From contig NZ_AULE01000023.1 of assembly GCF_000425125.1 (NCBI RefSeq), positions 124,001-188,000 on the forward strand: a stretch of 64,000 nt of DNA, written 5' to 3'. A model generated the notes under the pieces. That model was not told where the DNA came from. It saw only the letters and a program-made list of their open reading frames with translations, and made no database searches. Positions 1 to 8,465 of this stretch are shown here, in pieces. This DNA is from Paenibacillus taiwanensis DSM 18679 (GTDB lineage Bacteria; Bacillota; Bacilli; Paenibacillales; Paenibacillaceae). Both the position numbers and the translations under genes were made by a program. Positions within the stretch are counted from its first letter, which is position 1; every line of letters starts with the position of its first letter.

Positions 1-2635
1 GTTCAGTTGCTTGGACCGATTCTATCTTCTCAGGCAGCTCTTTCAGTACGTCCGTCTTCAACCGACGAAGTAGAAAGGGACGTGCACGTTTGGCCACGGT
101 ATCACGCGGCAAATCGTTAAAGGTTTGTCTATTCGAGAACAGTTCAGGGAACACGGCATCAAAAATCGACCAAAGCTCTTCCAGTCTGTTTTCCACAGGC
201 GTACCTGTAAGGGCGAATCGGTATTTGGCCTGAATAGTTTTTACAGCGTGTGCCGTTTGTGTTGTGTAATTTTTGAATGCTTGTGCTTCATCCAAAATGA
301 GCGTATGGAAAGCAGACTTGGCATATAACTGGATATCCCGGCGCAGCAGCGGATACGAAGTAATAATCACATCTGCTGCAAATTTACTGCTCAACAACCG
401 AAGGCGTTCTGGCTGGCTGCCATCTGCGATGGCAACGCTTAGTTCAGGAGCGAACTTGTGCAGCTCATTTCGCCAATTGTATAGCAGCGACGCAGGGGCG
501 ATGACAAGAGCCGACATATTTTGCTTGCGAATGTCAGGCAGCACGGACACAAGGAATGCGATGGTTTGCAGCGTTTTGCCCAGGCCCATGTCATCTGCGA
601 GAATGCCCCCAAAGCGATAATGGGCTAACGTCTTCATCCACTGATAACCGTACTTCTGGTAATCACGAAGCACTGGTGTTAGATGGTCTGGCAGCGGGAA
701 ATCCAGATTGTCCGGATTTCGCATGTTTTCGATAAAAAGACGTAACGACCGACCGATGGAGATTGCTTTCCCATGCTCGTTAGTATGCATCAGCTGCAGG
801 CTGCGGGCGATTGGAATTTTGAACAAGGCAGCCTTTGTTTCTTCCTTGTGAAGCTCCATCGTATTCATAAAGCGGCTAATTTCTTGAAAAGCTTCGCTTT
901 CCAGTGACAGCAAGGTGCCGCTTGGCAGGCGATAATATTTCTTTTTATCTTCTAACGATTGCAGCAGTTGGCGAATGTCAGCCTCGGCAATCCCGTCCAT
1001 CTCAAACTTAAATTCAAGCCAGTCCGTGCGCTCATCCACATCAACCGTAATGTGTGGCGCCACAGGTGCGGCATGTAATCGTGCCTTCACAGCGGAGGTG
1101 GCATAAATCTGCATCGATGCTTTCAGTTTTGGGACGATATGGTACAAAAAATCATATTCTGCATCCTCGTCATCAAGGAAGTAGCCACTTTCTGTTTTGG
1201 CAAAAGGACATTGTTCTATCATCTCTATAATTTGTTGCTCTTGCTCCGTGTCTCGCATAAGAATGCGGTTAGCGGCACGCTGCTGGGTGTGTGCTTCTAA
1301 AGGATTAAGAACGATGTCGCCATACTGGAACTCCAATCCTGCCAGCAGCCGATCCCGAACGCGGTCCAGATAGAGCTTAGCTTGCAGTGCAGGCTGGACA
1401 ATCCGCTCGGCTATGCTTGGCGTAATGTGGACACTTCCTAGCTTTGATAAGCCAGGGATGACTTGTTCCATGTATGGCTCGATCTGGCCTGCAGGAATTC
1501 GAAATGATTGCTTGCGGTAGGACTCCAGCAATTGCCTCATCTCGCTGAGCCGCTTGCAATGATCAGGGGCTAGCTGAACTAGCTTTCCTTCAGACACGAC
1601 CATTCCGTATTGTTCCATTATGGTTATCTGGTCCATTCCTTGCACGTCCATCTGGAAGCCTTCATCGCCAGCTTGATCCAGCTTAAACAGGAGCGGCAGC
1701 GACTCGTCAACTACTCGTAAACCAGAATAACTGACCCCTTCATGCTCCAGTGTGACGGATTTGGCTTGGGCGAGCAGGGGAAAAAGGTCGTTCCATATAT
1801 AAGCAGGCAGAGGAAGGGTACGTTCCCCGCCTGCACGATTGGCGGGGTTGGAGTAGCTATGCGCAGTTTCCAGATGGACTTCTTCCTGACGATAAGCACG
1901 GATCAGCTGCTGCAAAATCGCATCATCGTGTGGATGAAAGCTGTGCAGCAACGGATCATATGTAAACAATTTGGAGAAGGTGTAGCTTCTCCCTCGATCA
2001 ACGCTGTCCAGAAACTCGCGCAGCTTCTGAATGATATAGAGCCGCTTCGGGCCGACCTTGCATTCGATAGCTAAAATGAATTTGCGATATCCGTAAGCAA
2101 TAGGCTTGCAGGTAAACTCCATTTCAAGCTGAATGCGCTCATCAAAGCGTAAGCGAGTTCCCGTCGAGTTCTTCTGCTTTCGGGCAAAGAGGCCCAGCAT
2201 CCCGTGTGTGACTTGGATGTCGCTGTTAGCAATTGTAGAGCGTTCATCTACCCGTGTATGACTTTGTGATGTAGAATGCTCCGATCGGCGGGCAGTACGA
2301 GCAGCAAGAGAAATGGGACTAGCATAAGCAGAAGACGGCTCTTCCTGTTCCATTTCATATATACATAAAAGAACGGCAGCAACATGTTTGCAGAAGCTTC
2401 CCTTTGCGGGGAACCCGGGACATGTGCATGTAGCTGATATATGTTTATTTGGGTCTTTATCTACATTTACGCGGTAATAATCTTCAGTGCCGTGTACGGT
2501 AGCTTGAAAGTTTCCGGCTTTGAGATTATGGTGCGTTAGTGTTACTCGTCCGGCGCTGTAGTAAGCTTCACCGCGTTCATAAGAGAATAAGCCACATTGT
2601 GACTTAATAATAGGCAGGGTCAACTTTAAGCTCAT
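1..2635 (-). CDS. SWIM zinc-finger SNF2-family DEAD/DEAH helicase (C-terminus outside window)
   Basis: ATP-dependent DNA translocase of the bacterial SNF2 family; the exact cellular role is unknown. About 878 codons are visible, reading leftwards from the ATG at 2633-2635 and running off the left edge. An N-terminal SWIM zinc finger has its Cys/His ligands at about C70, C72, C82 and H84. A long middle region carries no motif I recognise. The SNF2_N ATPase core then shows a Walker A (ADDMGLGKT) and a DEAQ box (LILDEAQAFKN), followed by the TGTPVENR motif. The missing part should hold helicase motifs IV-VI. It stands alone, divergent from the exopolysaccharide operon. The family call is firm; the substrate is not known. 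Confidence 0.93.
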   Translation of the reverse strand, partial: MSLKLTLPIIKSQCGLFSYERGEAYYSAGRVTLTHHNLKAGNFQATVHGTEDYYRVNVDKDPNKHISATCTCPGFPAKGSFCKHVAAVLLCIYEMEQEEPSSAYASPISLAARTARRSEHSTSQSHTRVDERSTIANSDIQVTHGMLGLFARKQKNSTGTRLRFDERIQLEMEFTCKPIAYGYRKFILAIECKVGPKRLYIIQKLREFLDSVDRGRSYTFSKLFTYDPLLHSFHPHDDAILQQLIRAYRQEEVHLETAHSYSNPANRAGGERTLPLPAYIWNDLFPLLAQAKSVTLEHEGVSYSGLRVVDESLPLLFKLDQAGDEGFQMDVQGMDQITIMEQYGMVVSEGKLVQLAPDHCKRLSEMRQLLESYRKQSFRIPAGQIEPYMEQVIPGLSKLGSVHITPSIAERIVQPALQAKLYLDRVRDRLLAGLEFQYGDIVLNPLEAHTQQRAANRILMRDTEQEQQIIEMIEQCPFAKTESGYFLDDEDAEYDFLYHIVPKLKASMQIYATSAVKARLHAAPVAPHITVDVDERTDWLEFKFEMDGIAEADIRQLLQSLEDKKKYYRLPSGTLLSLESEAFQEISRFMNTMELHKEETKAALFKIPIARSLQLMHTNEHGKAISIGRSLRLFIENMRNPDNLDFPLPDHLTPVLRDYQKYGYQWMKTLAHYRFGGILADDMGLGKTLQTIAFLVSVLPDIRKQNMSALVIAPASLLYNWRNELHKFAPELSVAIADGSQPERLRLLSSKFAADVIITSYPLLRRDIQLYAKSAFHTLILDEAQAFKNYTTQTAHAVKTIQAKYRFALTGTPVENRLEELWSIFDAVFPELFSNRQTFNDLPRDTVAKRARPFLLRRLKTDVLKELPEKIESVQATE

Positions 2636-2946
2636 GGTCTCGATCCTTCCTTGGCATAGATGAAAATAGGAATGGGGATTGGACTTCTTATGTACATGAT
2701 AGCAGAAATAAAGGCAAAAAAATAAAGCGGGGTAGGAAGAGGAACAGATGTTAAGAATATGTTCAGTATAGTTTGATAACATTAACAATACTGTATATCC
2801 ATAAATAAAACCAATATATGGTTTTCTGTAACAATTACATAATGAGTTGACAGTATAGATATGATATGTTTCTGTATGTATAGAGGCGCCACTTTGTGGG
2901 TTTTATCGACAGTGATGGTGTTTATTTTGATGAAGGAGACTGAGCT
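2636..2946. other. Divergent intergenic region upstream of the helicase and the polysaccharide operon
   Basis: About 310 bases, AT-rich, lying between two divergent units, so it should hold both promoters. A consensus -35-like TTGACA sits at 2847-2852 on the plus strand, but I find no convincing -10 at the right spacing. A strong AAGGAG ribosome binding site precedes 2947. I see no riboswitch-like structure I can name. Confidence 0.4.
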
Positions 2947-4077
2947 ATGAGCAAGAATGTGATCGTGTGTTTAAGTATTGTTCTGTCTCTGTTTACGACG
3001 GTGGCATGCAAGCAGCCTGAGCATGCTGAACCGCCCGCAAGGGAAGCCCATTTATTGCCGATCCAGCATTATGGTGATGCTCTACATATGCAGGACAAAC
3101 AAAAGGAACTGTACAGCTTTATCGTGAACAAGCTGTCAGGCTCAAGTGGTATACATACCAATTATCGTGATACCAGCCAAGCGGCGGAAATGGCGACCGG
3201 ACATGAAGTGTTAAGTGAATCCGCGGGACTTATGATGCGATACTATGCACTTACTGGTCAACAAGACGCATTTGATCAGGAATGGGCGAAAGCGCAGCGA
3301 AGCTTCAATTTGTCCGCAGGCTTCAGCTATCGTTTCAGTCCGAAACAGCAAAAGAAGTATACACTTAATGCGGCAGTTGATGACTTGCGAATCATCCGTG
3401 CGTTGTATGAAGCAGGGGAAGCGTTTAAGAACGAGCGTTACGTGAAAGAGGGGGCAACTTACGGCAGCAGGCTCTATGAGCATAATGTCAAAGCCGGCTA
3501 CTTGTACGACTTTTATGACGAAACGTATCAGATTACAAACGACTTTGTGACTTTATGTTATATTGACCTAGCTACGCTGAGGCTGCTTCCATTAGATTCA
3601 AAGCAACAGGAGCAGTTGTACGGAAATATGCTAGGCATTGCGAAGAACGGCTATTTATCAGATCACTTCCCTTTTTATGAGACCCGATATCAATATAAGA
3701 CCAACGCTTACAGTTCAGATAACATCAACACAGTAGAGTCGCTGATTACGATTTTATCTCTTGCTGAAGTGAACCAGCATAATAAAGCGAGCATTCAATA
3801 TATTAAGAAACAGGTCAAAGCAGGCACTTTGTACGGTCAATATACGAGAGAAGGAAAGCCAACCAATAATATTCAATCAACGGCTATTTATGCAATTGCT
3901 GCGATGATTGGTGCTGAGCTTGGGGACAAGTCCTTATACGAAGACAGCATTCGGAGGATGAATCTATTTCAGGTTGAGGATAGAGACAGCCACTTGCAAG
4001 GGGGATTTGGTGATACCGCTTCTGAACAAGCCTTTTCTTTTGATAATCTAATGGCTTTGCTGGCTTATGCCTATTAA
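2947..4077 (+). CDS. ydaJ: YdaJ-like lipoprotein, glycoside hydrolase family 8-type fold
   Basis: Likely membrane-anchored extracytoplasmic glycosidase that trims or releases the polysaccharide made by this operon. A 20-residue signal peptide ends in a lipobox with Cys21 as lipidation site. The body (about 376 aa in total) resembles the alpha/alpha toroid of GH8-like proteins. A SES motif near E91 fits the general acid position (SEGxGYGM in cellulases), and a VDD motif near D145-D146 fits the second acidic residue. It is the first gene of the operon, as ydaJ is in B. subtilis ydaJKLMN and pssA-type genes are in Listeria. The RBS AAGGAG lies 7-12 bases before the ATG. The activity is inferred from family and context; the catalytic residues are assigned by eye. 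Confidence 0.8.
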   Translation: MSKNVIVCLSIVLSLFTTVACKQPEHAEPPAREAHLLPIQHYGDALHMQDKQKELYSFIVNKLSGSSGIHTNYRDTSQAAEMATGHEVLSESAGLMMRYYALTGQQDAFDQEWAKAQRSFNLSAGFSYRFSPKQQKKYTLNAAVDDLRIIRALYEAGEAFKNERYVKEGATYGSRLYEHNVKAGYLYDFYDETYQITNDFVTLCYIDLATLRLLPLDSKQQEQLYGNMLGIAKNGYLSDHFPFYETRYQYKTNAYSSDNINTVESLITILSLAEVNQHNKASIQYIKKQVKAGTLYGQYTREGKPTNNIQSTAIYAIAAMIGAELGDKSLYEDSIRRMNLFQVEDRDSHLQGGFGDTASEQAFSFDNLMALLAYAY

Positions 4078-4107
4078 TAGAAACGTAATGAGGAGATGGC
4101 GTGCGAC

Positions 4108-5598
4108 ATGGCTAACATCAGGTCCAAATTACATATGGAGCGCGGACTTGCGTCGTTAAGCCGCTATGTGTCACCGTCGTTATTGGCTGCGGCCGGAGTA
4201 CTAATCATCACGATTATGGCTTTGTTTGTTCCTCCCTATATCGGGATGGCGGATAACGGCGACTATTTTCGTATTTTATATAGCAACGGCTTATATTTTA
4301 ATACGCCCGACTACGACAGCCAGTATTTTGGTTACTTTATTAAGAAGTTTGGCATTTTTCAATATTTCAATGAGAACCAAGCGAGTTTGTTTTCATCGCA
4401 ATCACTCTTTATTAAGCTTTCAATCTGGTTAAATACGTTTGTGGATCAGCAAGTATTTGATGTGCGGGTTCAGGCCGCGCTGTTTACCGTCTTATATATC
4501 GTAGCGGTTTACCTATTGGTGGAAAGCTTGACGTGGAAAGTGCCTGTGAAGTACGGCTATCCGATTGCAATACTGGCTATTTTTTTGTTTGCAGATACCG
4601 CATACACTGCTTATTTTAACTCCTTCTTTGGAGAAAGCATTGTATTTATTATGATGGTATATGTATTTGCGGCAGGACTGCTGATGTATAGGAAACGATA
4701 TAATGACTATGTTTTGATGGCGATAATGCTCGTGAGCGGTTTGCTTCTAACGACCAGTAAGCAGCAAAATGCACCTCTTGGCATCATAATTGCCCTAATG
4801 GGTATCTGTTTGATCTTTATTCGTAAGGAACGAAAGTTCCGTGTGTGTATGGCTTCTTCACTAGCGGTCTTACTGCTGGCGGGTATTGGGACATACGCAT
4901 TAATTCCGAAGGAATTTGTTAATATTAACAAATACCACGCGATGACTCGGGGAATTTTGATGGGATCGGAAGACCCTGAAGAGACGCTGAGCAAGTTTGA
5001 TATCGACAAGCAGTATGCCATTCTAAACGAAAGTATCTATTATGAGCTGTACACCACAATAGATGTAGATTCTCCGATACTGGAAGATCATTTTTATAAC
5101 AAGTATGGGTTTGGATCTATTTTAAAATATTACGTGACACATCCTGGAAAGGCTATTGATATGTTAGATCTGGCTGCCAAGAGTGCATTCAAAATTCGTC
5201 CTCCTGCTATGGGGAACTATGAGAAGTCAGTAGGCAAAGCATTCAGGGAGCAAACGAACTTCTTCTCAGGCTACAGTACTTTAAAGGCCGCAATGGCTCC
5301 TAAAACATTTGGCTTTGTTGTCATCTGGATGACCCTCATACTCGGGTTATACATGCCGGCGTTTATTGCTGCTGTAAAGGCCAAAAATAGTAGGCGCATG
5401 CTCCGATTGCCACTAATTGTAACCATGATCCTAATGGGCTTGTCTGGTATTGCCGTTTCTATCATTGGTGCGGGGGATGCGGATTTATCTAAGCATGAAT
5501 TTGTGTTTACGGCTGCTTTTGACATCGTAACATTTGTTGTGGTTGCTGATGCGATTCGTCGACGTTTATGGAGCGGTCAAGAGTTGGACAGTCCCTAA
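4108..5598 (+). CDS. Polytopic membrane protein, GT-C-like (WsfD-like) glycosyltransferase candidate
   Basis: Integral membrane protein of nearly 500 aa with roughly ten hydrophobic segments. After the first transmembrane segment a loop carries ADNGDYFRI, an acidic extracytoplasmic motif typical of GT-C glycosyltransferases using polyprenyl-linked donors. A second hydrophilic stretch (about residues 270-370) also lies outside the predicted membrane segments. It resembles proteins annotated as glycan-biosynthesis hexose transferase WsfD in Paenibacillus. It sits between ydaJ-like and ydaL-like genes, a position with no counterpart in B. subtilis ydaJKLMN as I remember it. An upstream ATG at 4096 directly abuts the GAGGAG ribosome binding site, so the ATG at 4108 is preferred. 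It may add side groups to the polymer or act in export; this is inference. Confidence 0.65.
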   Translation: MANIRSKLHMERGLASLSRYVSPSLLAAAGVLIITIMALFVPPYIGMADNGDYFRILYSNGLYFNTPDYDSQYFGYFIKKFGIFQYFNENQASLFSSQSLFIKLSIWLNTFVDQQVFDVRVQAALFTVLYIVAVYLLVESLTWKVPVKYGYPIAILAIFLFADTAYTAYFNSFFGESIVFIMMVYVFAAGLLMYRKRYNDYVLMAIMLVSGLLLTTSKQQNAPLGIIIALMGICLIFIRKERKFRVCMASSLAVLLLAGIGTYALIPKEFVNINKYHAMTRGILMGSEDPEETLSKFDIDKQYAILNESIYYELYTTIDVDSPILEDHFYNKYGFGSILKYYVTHPGKAIDMLDLAAKSAFKIRPPAMGNYEKSVGKAFREQTNFFSGYSTLKAAMAPKTFGFVVIWMTLILGLYMPAFIAAVKAKNSRRMLRLPLIVTMILMGLSGIAVSIIGAGDADLSKHEFVFTAAFDIVTFVVVADAIRRRLWSGQELDSP

Positions 5599-5625
5599 TA
5601 TATAATCGGTATCGGAGGTGACGTG

Positions 5626-7188
5626 ATGGCGGGCTGCAAGTACATTAAAGTAGCATTGATCTTGGTGGTTACACTAGGCATATGGATGGGGAGCACTTCA
5701 GCTTCTGTTCTCGCTGTAGATGCCGATGCCGTGAAGGAAAAGCCGAAGCATGTCCTGCTCACCTACGATAGCTACGGCATTGGTACATCAAGACAAGGCA
5801 ATATGGATGCGTTACAGCAACTGCTTGCCGCATTCGGTGCCCAAGTCACTATTGTGGATATTGATCGCTATCAACCCGGAACACTTCAAACCTATGACAA
5901 AGTGATTGGTGTACATAATGCGTATGACCTGCCTTTGTCAAATGCCGATTACATAGCAGACTTAGAAGCCTATAAAGGTGACTATTTCCACATCGGGGCC
6001 ATGATTCCGCCCCAAGTAAAAGCTAAACTGGGTTTGCAGACACAAATGGCAAGTGGCGGCACAATCCGGATTTCCATCGATAAGCTGCAACAAACCTTTA
6101 TTCAAGCGGAACCACTTCCCTACGTGCAGAAGGCCACAGGCCGAACATACGGTGAGCTCACGATTGGAGGAACAGCATATCCATTTGCGGTATCACATGA
6201 GAAATATGGTTATATTCCTTATTTGAAGCAAGGTAATCTTAGTGAAATTGCAGCAGCTTACGTGTTAAAGGACTGGCTTGAAGTGAGCCATAAAGGACGC
6301 ACTTACCTGTTATTTAAAGAAGTGTATCCCTTTTCTGATTTAAACTTGTTGGAACGACTTGCGGATCAGCTTCATGAAGCCGGACTCCCCTTTATGGTCA
6401 GTGTCAGACCTGTGTTCAGCAATACTGATTACCCAGCCATGAAGCGTTATTTGGAGACGCTAAAATATATGCAGTCGCGCAATGGCAGCATCCTCATTAA
6501 CGCTCCGGTCGTGGCTTCGACGATCAGCGTACAAGATGATACTTTGCAGGCCAAAATGGAAGGGTTTGTAGATGTATTGGCTGATTACGGTATAGCACCA
6601 CTAGGTGTAGGAGCGGAAATGTATTGGTCCTATGACCATTTGTATGCGGAGCAGGGAATGTCCTTCTCGAATTCAGCTGTACTGTATCCGAATGAACAGG
6701 CCAGTTACAGATCCAGATCGGATACCTCTAAAGCATTTCAATCGTCGTTGTTTAGTATGTCGCTAAGCTTCATGGATCAGTTTGATCGCTCTAGCAAAGC
6801 GATCCCGCCCTTACCGATGGATTCAGTTATTACATTTGATTTTTTTAAGGATCAGGCGCAGTTGGATACCGCCATTCAAAATTTGCTGGATAGCTGGATT
6901 ACATTTTCAGACTACAAATATGAATCACATGAGGTAAAAACACCGCGAAACCATATTGTATCGTATAAAGGGGCTATCGCTATTAATGGTCAACGTGTTG
7001 ACCTTGGAAGTGCAATCAAGGATATCAGCTCAGACTATACATATAAGGAAGAACAGCAAAAAAGCTTTGAGAAGCTGTTTAATGTACAAAACAAAATATT
7101 TATTATCATTATCATCATTACACTGATGGTGTTTGGCGGCTTCTTTATCGTTGGGTATCGATTGTATAAACGAAAATATTACAAATAA
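5626..7188 (+). CDS. ydaL: YdaL-like DUF2334 membrane protein (deacetylase-fold)
   Basis: About 520 aa, with an N-terminal signal or anchor segment, a large extracytoplasmic domain and a C-terminal transmembrane helix (IIIIIIITLMVFGGFFIVGY) followed by basic residues. The region starting KHVLLTYDSYG and the later FMVSVRPVF and GVGAEMYW segments match the DUF2334 family, distantly related to polysaccharide deacetylases. It may modify the nascent glycan outside the cell. The RBS GGAGGTG is placed better for the ATG at 5626 than for the GTG at 5623. The next gene starts 10 bases downstream, so the two are co-transcribed. Confidence 0.8.
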   Translation: MAGCKYIKVALILVVTLGIWMGSTSASVLAVDADAVKEKPKHVLLTYDSYGIGTSRQGNMDALQQLLAAFGAQVTIVDIDRYQPGTLQTYDKVIGVHNAYDLPLSNADYIADLEAYKGDYFHIGAMIPPQVKAKLGLQTQMASGGTIRISIDKLQQTFIQAEPLPYVQKATGRTYGELTIGGTAYPFAVSHEKYGYIPYLKQGNLSEIAAAYVLKDWLEVSHKGRTYLLFKEVYPFSDLNLLERLADQLHEAGLPFMVSVRPVFSNTDYPAMKRYLETLKYMQSRNGSILINAPVVASTISVQDDTLQAKMEGFVDVLADYGIAPLGVGAEMYWSYDHLYAEQGMSFSNSAVLYPNEQASYRSRSDTSKAFQSSLFSMSLSFMDQFDRSSKAIPPLPMDSVITFDFFKDQAQLDTAIQNLLDSWITFSDYKYESHEVKTPRNHIVSYKGAIAINGQRVDLGSAIKDISSDYTYKEEQQKSFEKLFNVQNKIFIIIIIITLMVFGGFFIVGYRLYKRKYYK

Positions 7189-7198
7189 GGAGGCAGAC

Positions 7199-8449
7199 AT
7201 GACGATAGCAGATGTTCTTATGTTGATTGCGGTTATCTGCATCTGGTCCCTCTTGCTCGTGAATGTGGTCTTGATTATAGCGGGTTACCTGTACTATATC
7301 GACATTGAAGGCGAGACTGTGCCTGAGATTAAAGGCGAGGCGCCATTTGTCTCCATTATGGTACCTGCCCATAATGAGGGCGTTGTCATCACGCAGACGG
7401 TTGAAGCTTTGCTGGCACTTGATTATCCACATGAACGTTATGAGATTATTGTTATTAATGATAACTCATCCGACAACAGTAGTGAACTGCTCGGCGAACT
7501 GAAAGGACGTTATCCTGGACGCAACCTGATTATTATTAATACAGATGCGGTTACAGGCGGCAAAGGGAAATCCAATGCCCTGAATATTGGATTTGCGCAG
7601 AGCAAAGGCGAGTTGATTGCCATCTACGATGCCGATAATACGCCTGAGAAGACCGCTTTGCGTTATTTGGTAGGCGAAATTATGAATGATGAGTCGTTAG
7701 GTGCTGTCATCGGCAAGTTCAGAACACGCAATCGCAACACAAATTTGCTGACACGTTTTATTAACATAGAGACCTTATCGTTTCAATGGATGGCGCAAGC
7801 GGGGCGATGGAAACTATTTAAGCTTTGTACGATACCAGGAACTAATTTTATAATGCGACGACATATTGTGGAGGAAATTGGGGGCTGGGATGTCAAAGCA
7901 ATCGCGGAAGATACCGAAATCAGCTTCCGTATCTACATGATGGGTTATCGAATCAAGTTCCAGCCTAAAGCCGTGACGTGGGAGCAGGAACCGCAGACGC
8001 TGAAGGTATGGTTCAAGCAGCGCACACGCTGGGCTAAGGGCAACATTTATGTCATCGTTAAAAATATCCCACTGCTGTTTGAGCGTTCAGCCAAGATTAT
8101 CCGGTTTGATATATTATACTTTTTATCGATTTATTTTCTATTGCTGACTTCCTTGGTTATGTCTGATATTCTGCTTATTCTACATGCATTGGGTTATGTG
8201 CACACGACGATTGCGGGATTCAGTTCTTTCTTATGGGTGCTGGCGATTACGCTCTTTATTGTAGGAACTTTTATAACCATTATTACGGAAAAAGGAGAGA
8301 TGAGGCTCTCCAATCTGTGGATTATTATGCTTATGTATGTATCCTATTGTCAATTATGGATGGTTGTTGCGGCTTACGGTTTATACAACTATGTAAAGGA
8401 TCAATTGTTCAAGCGGGAAGTAAAATGGTACAAAACGGAACGTTATTAA
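7199..8449 (+). CDS. ydaM: YdaM-like processive family 2 glycosyltransferase (polysaccharide synthase)
   Basis: Membrane-embedded synthase that polymerises a nucleotide-sugar-derived glycan and probably moves it across the membrane, as in cellulose synthase-like enzymes. About 416 aa: one or two N-terminal transmembrane segments, a cytoplasmic GT2 domain with D88 (INDNS), the DxD pair D144/D146 (YDADN), the TED-like acid in AEDTE near D238 and the processivity motif QRTRW at 274-278, then three or four C-terminal transmembrane segments. No PilZ domain is visible, consistent with c-di-GMP input coming from the separate YdaK-like receptor. The ATG at 7199 follows AAGGAGG; an upstream in-frame start at 7133 lies inside the preceding gene and is rejected. 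Confidence 0.9.
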   Translation: MTIADVLMLIAVICIWSLLLVNVVLIIAGYLYYIDIEGETVPEIKGEAPFVSIMVPAHNEGVVITQTVEALLALDYPHERYEIIVINDNSSDNSSELLGELKGRYPGRNLIIINTDAVTGGKGKSNALNIGFAQSKGELIAIYDADNTPEKTALRYLVGEIMNDESLGAVIGKFRTRNRNTNLLTRFINIETLSFQWMAQAGRWKLFKLCTIPGTNFIMRRHIVEEIGGWDVKAIAEDTEISFRIYMMGYRIKFQPKAVTWEQEPQTLKVWFKQRTRWAKGNIYVIVKNIPLLFERSAKIIRFDILYFLSIYFLLLTSLVMSDILLILHALGYVHTTIAGFSSFLWVLAITLFIVGTFITIITEKGEMRLSNLWIIMLMYVSYCQLWMVVAAYGLYNYVKDQLFKREVKWYKTERY

Positions 8450-8465
8450 GACAGGAGAGAAGCTC

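Noticed and set aside
7133-7198. Longer start for the GT2 synthase
   Set aside because: It lies inside the end of the preceding gene; the ATG at 7199 directly follows AAGGAGG.
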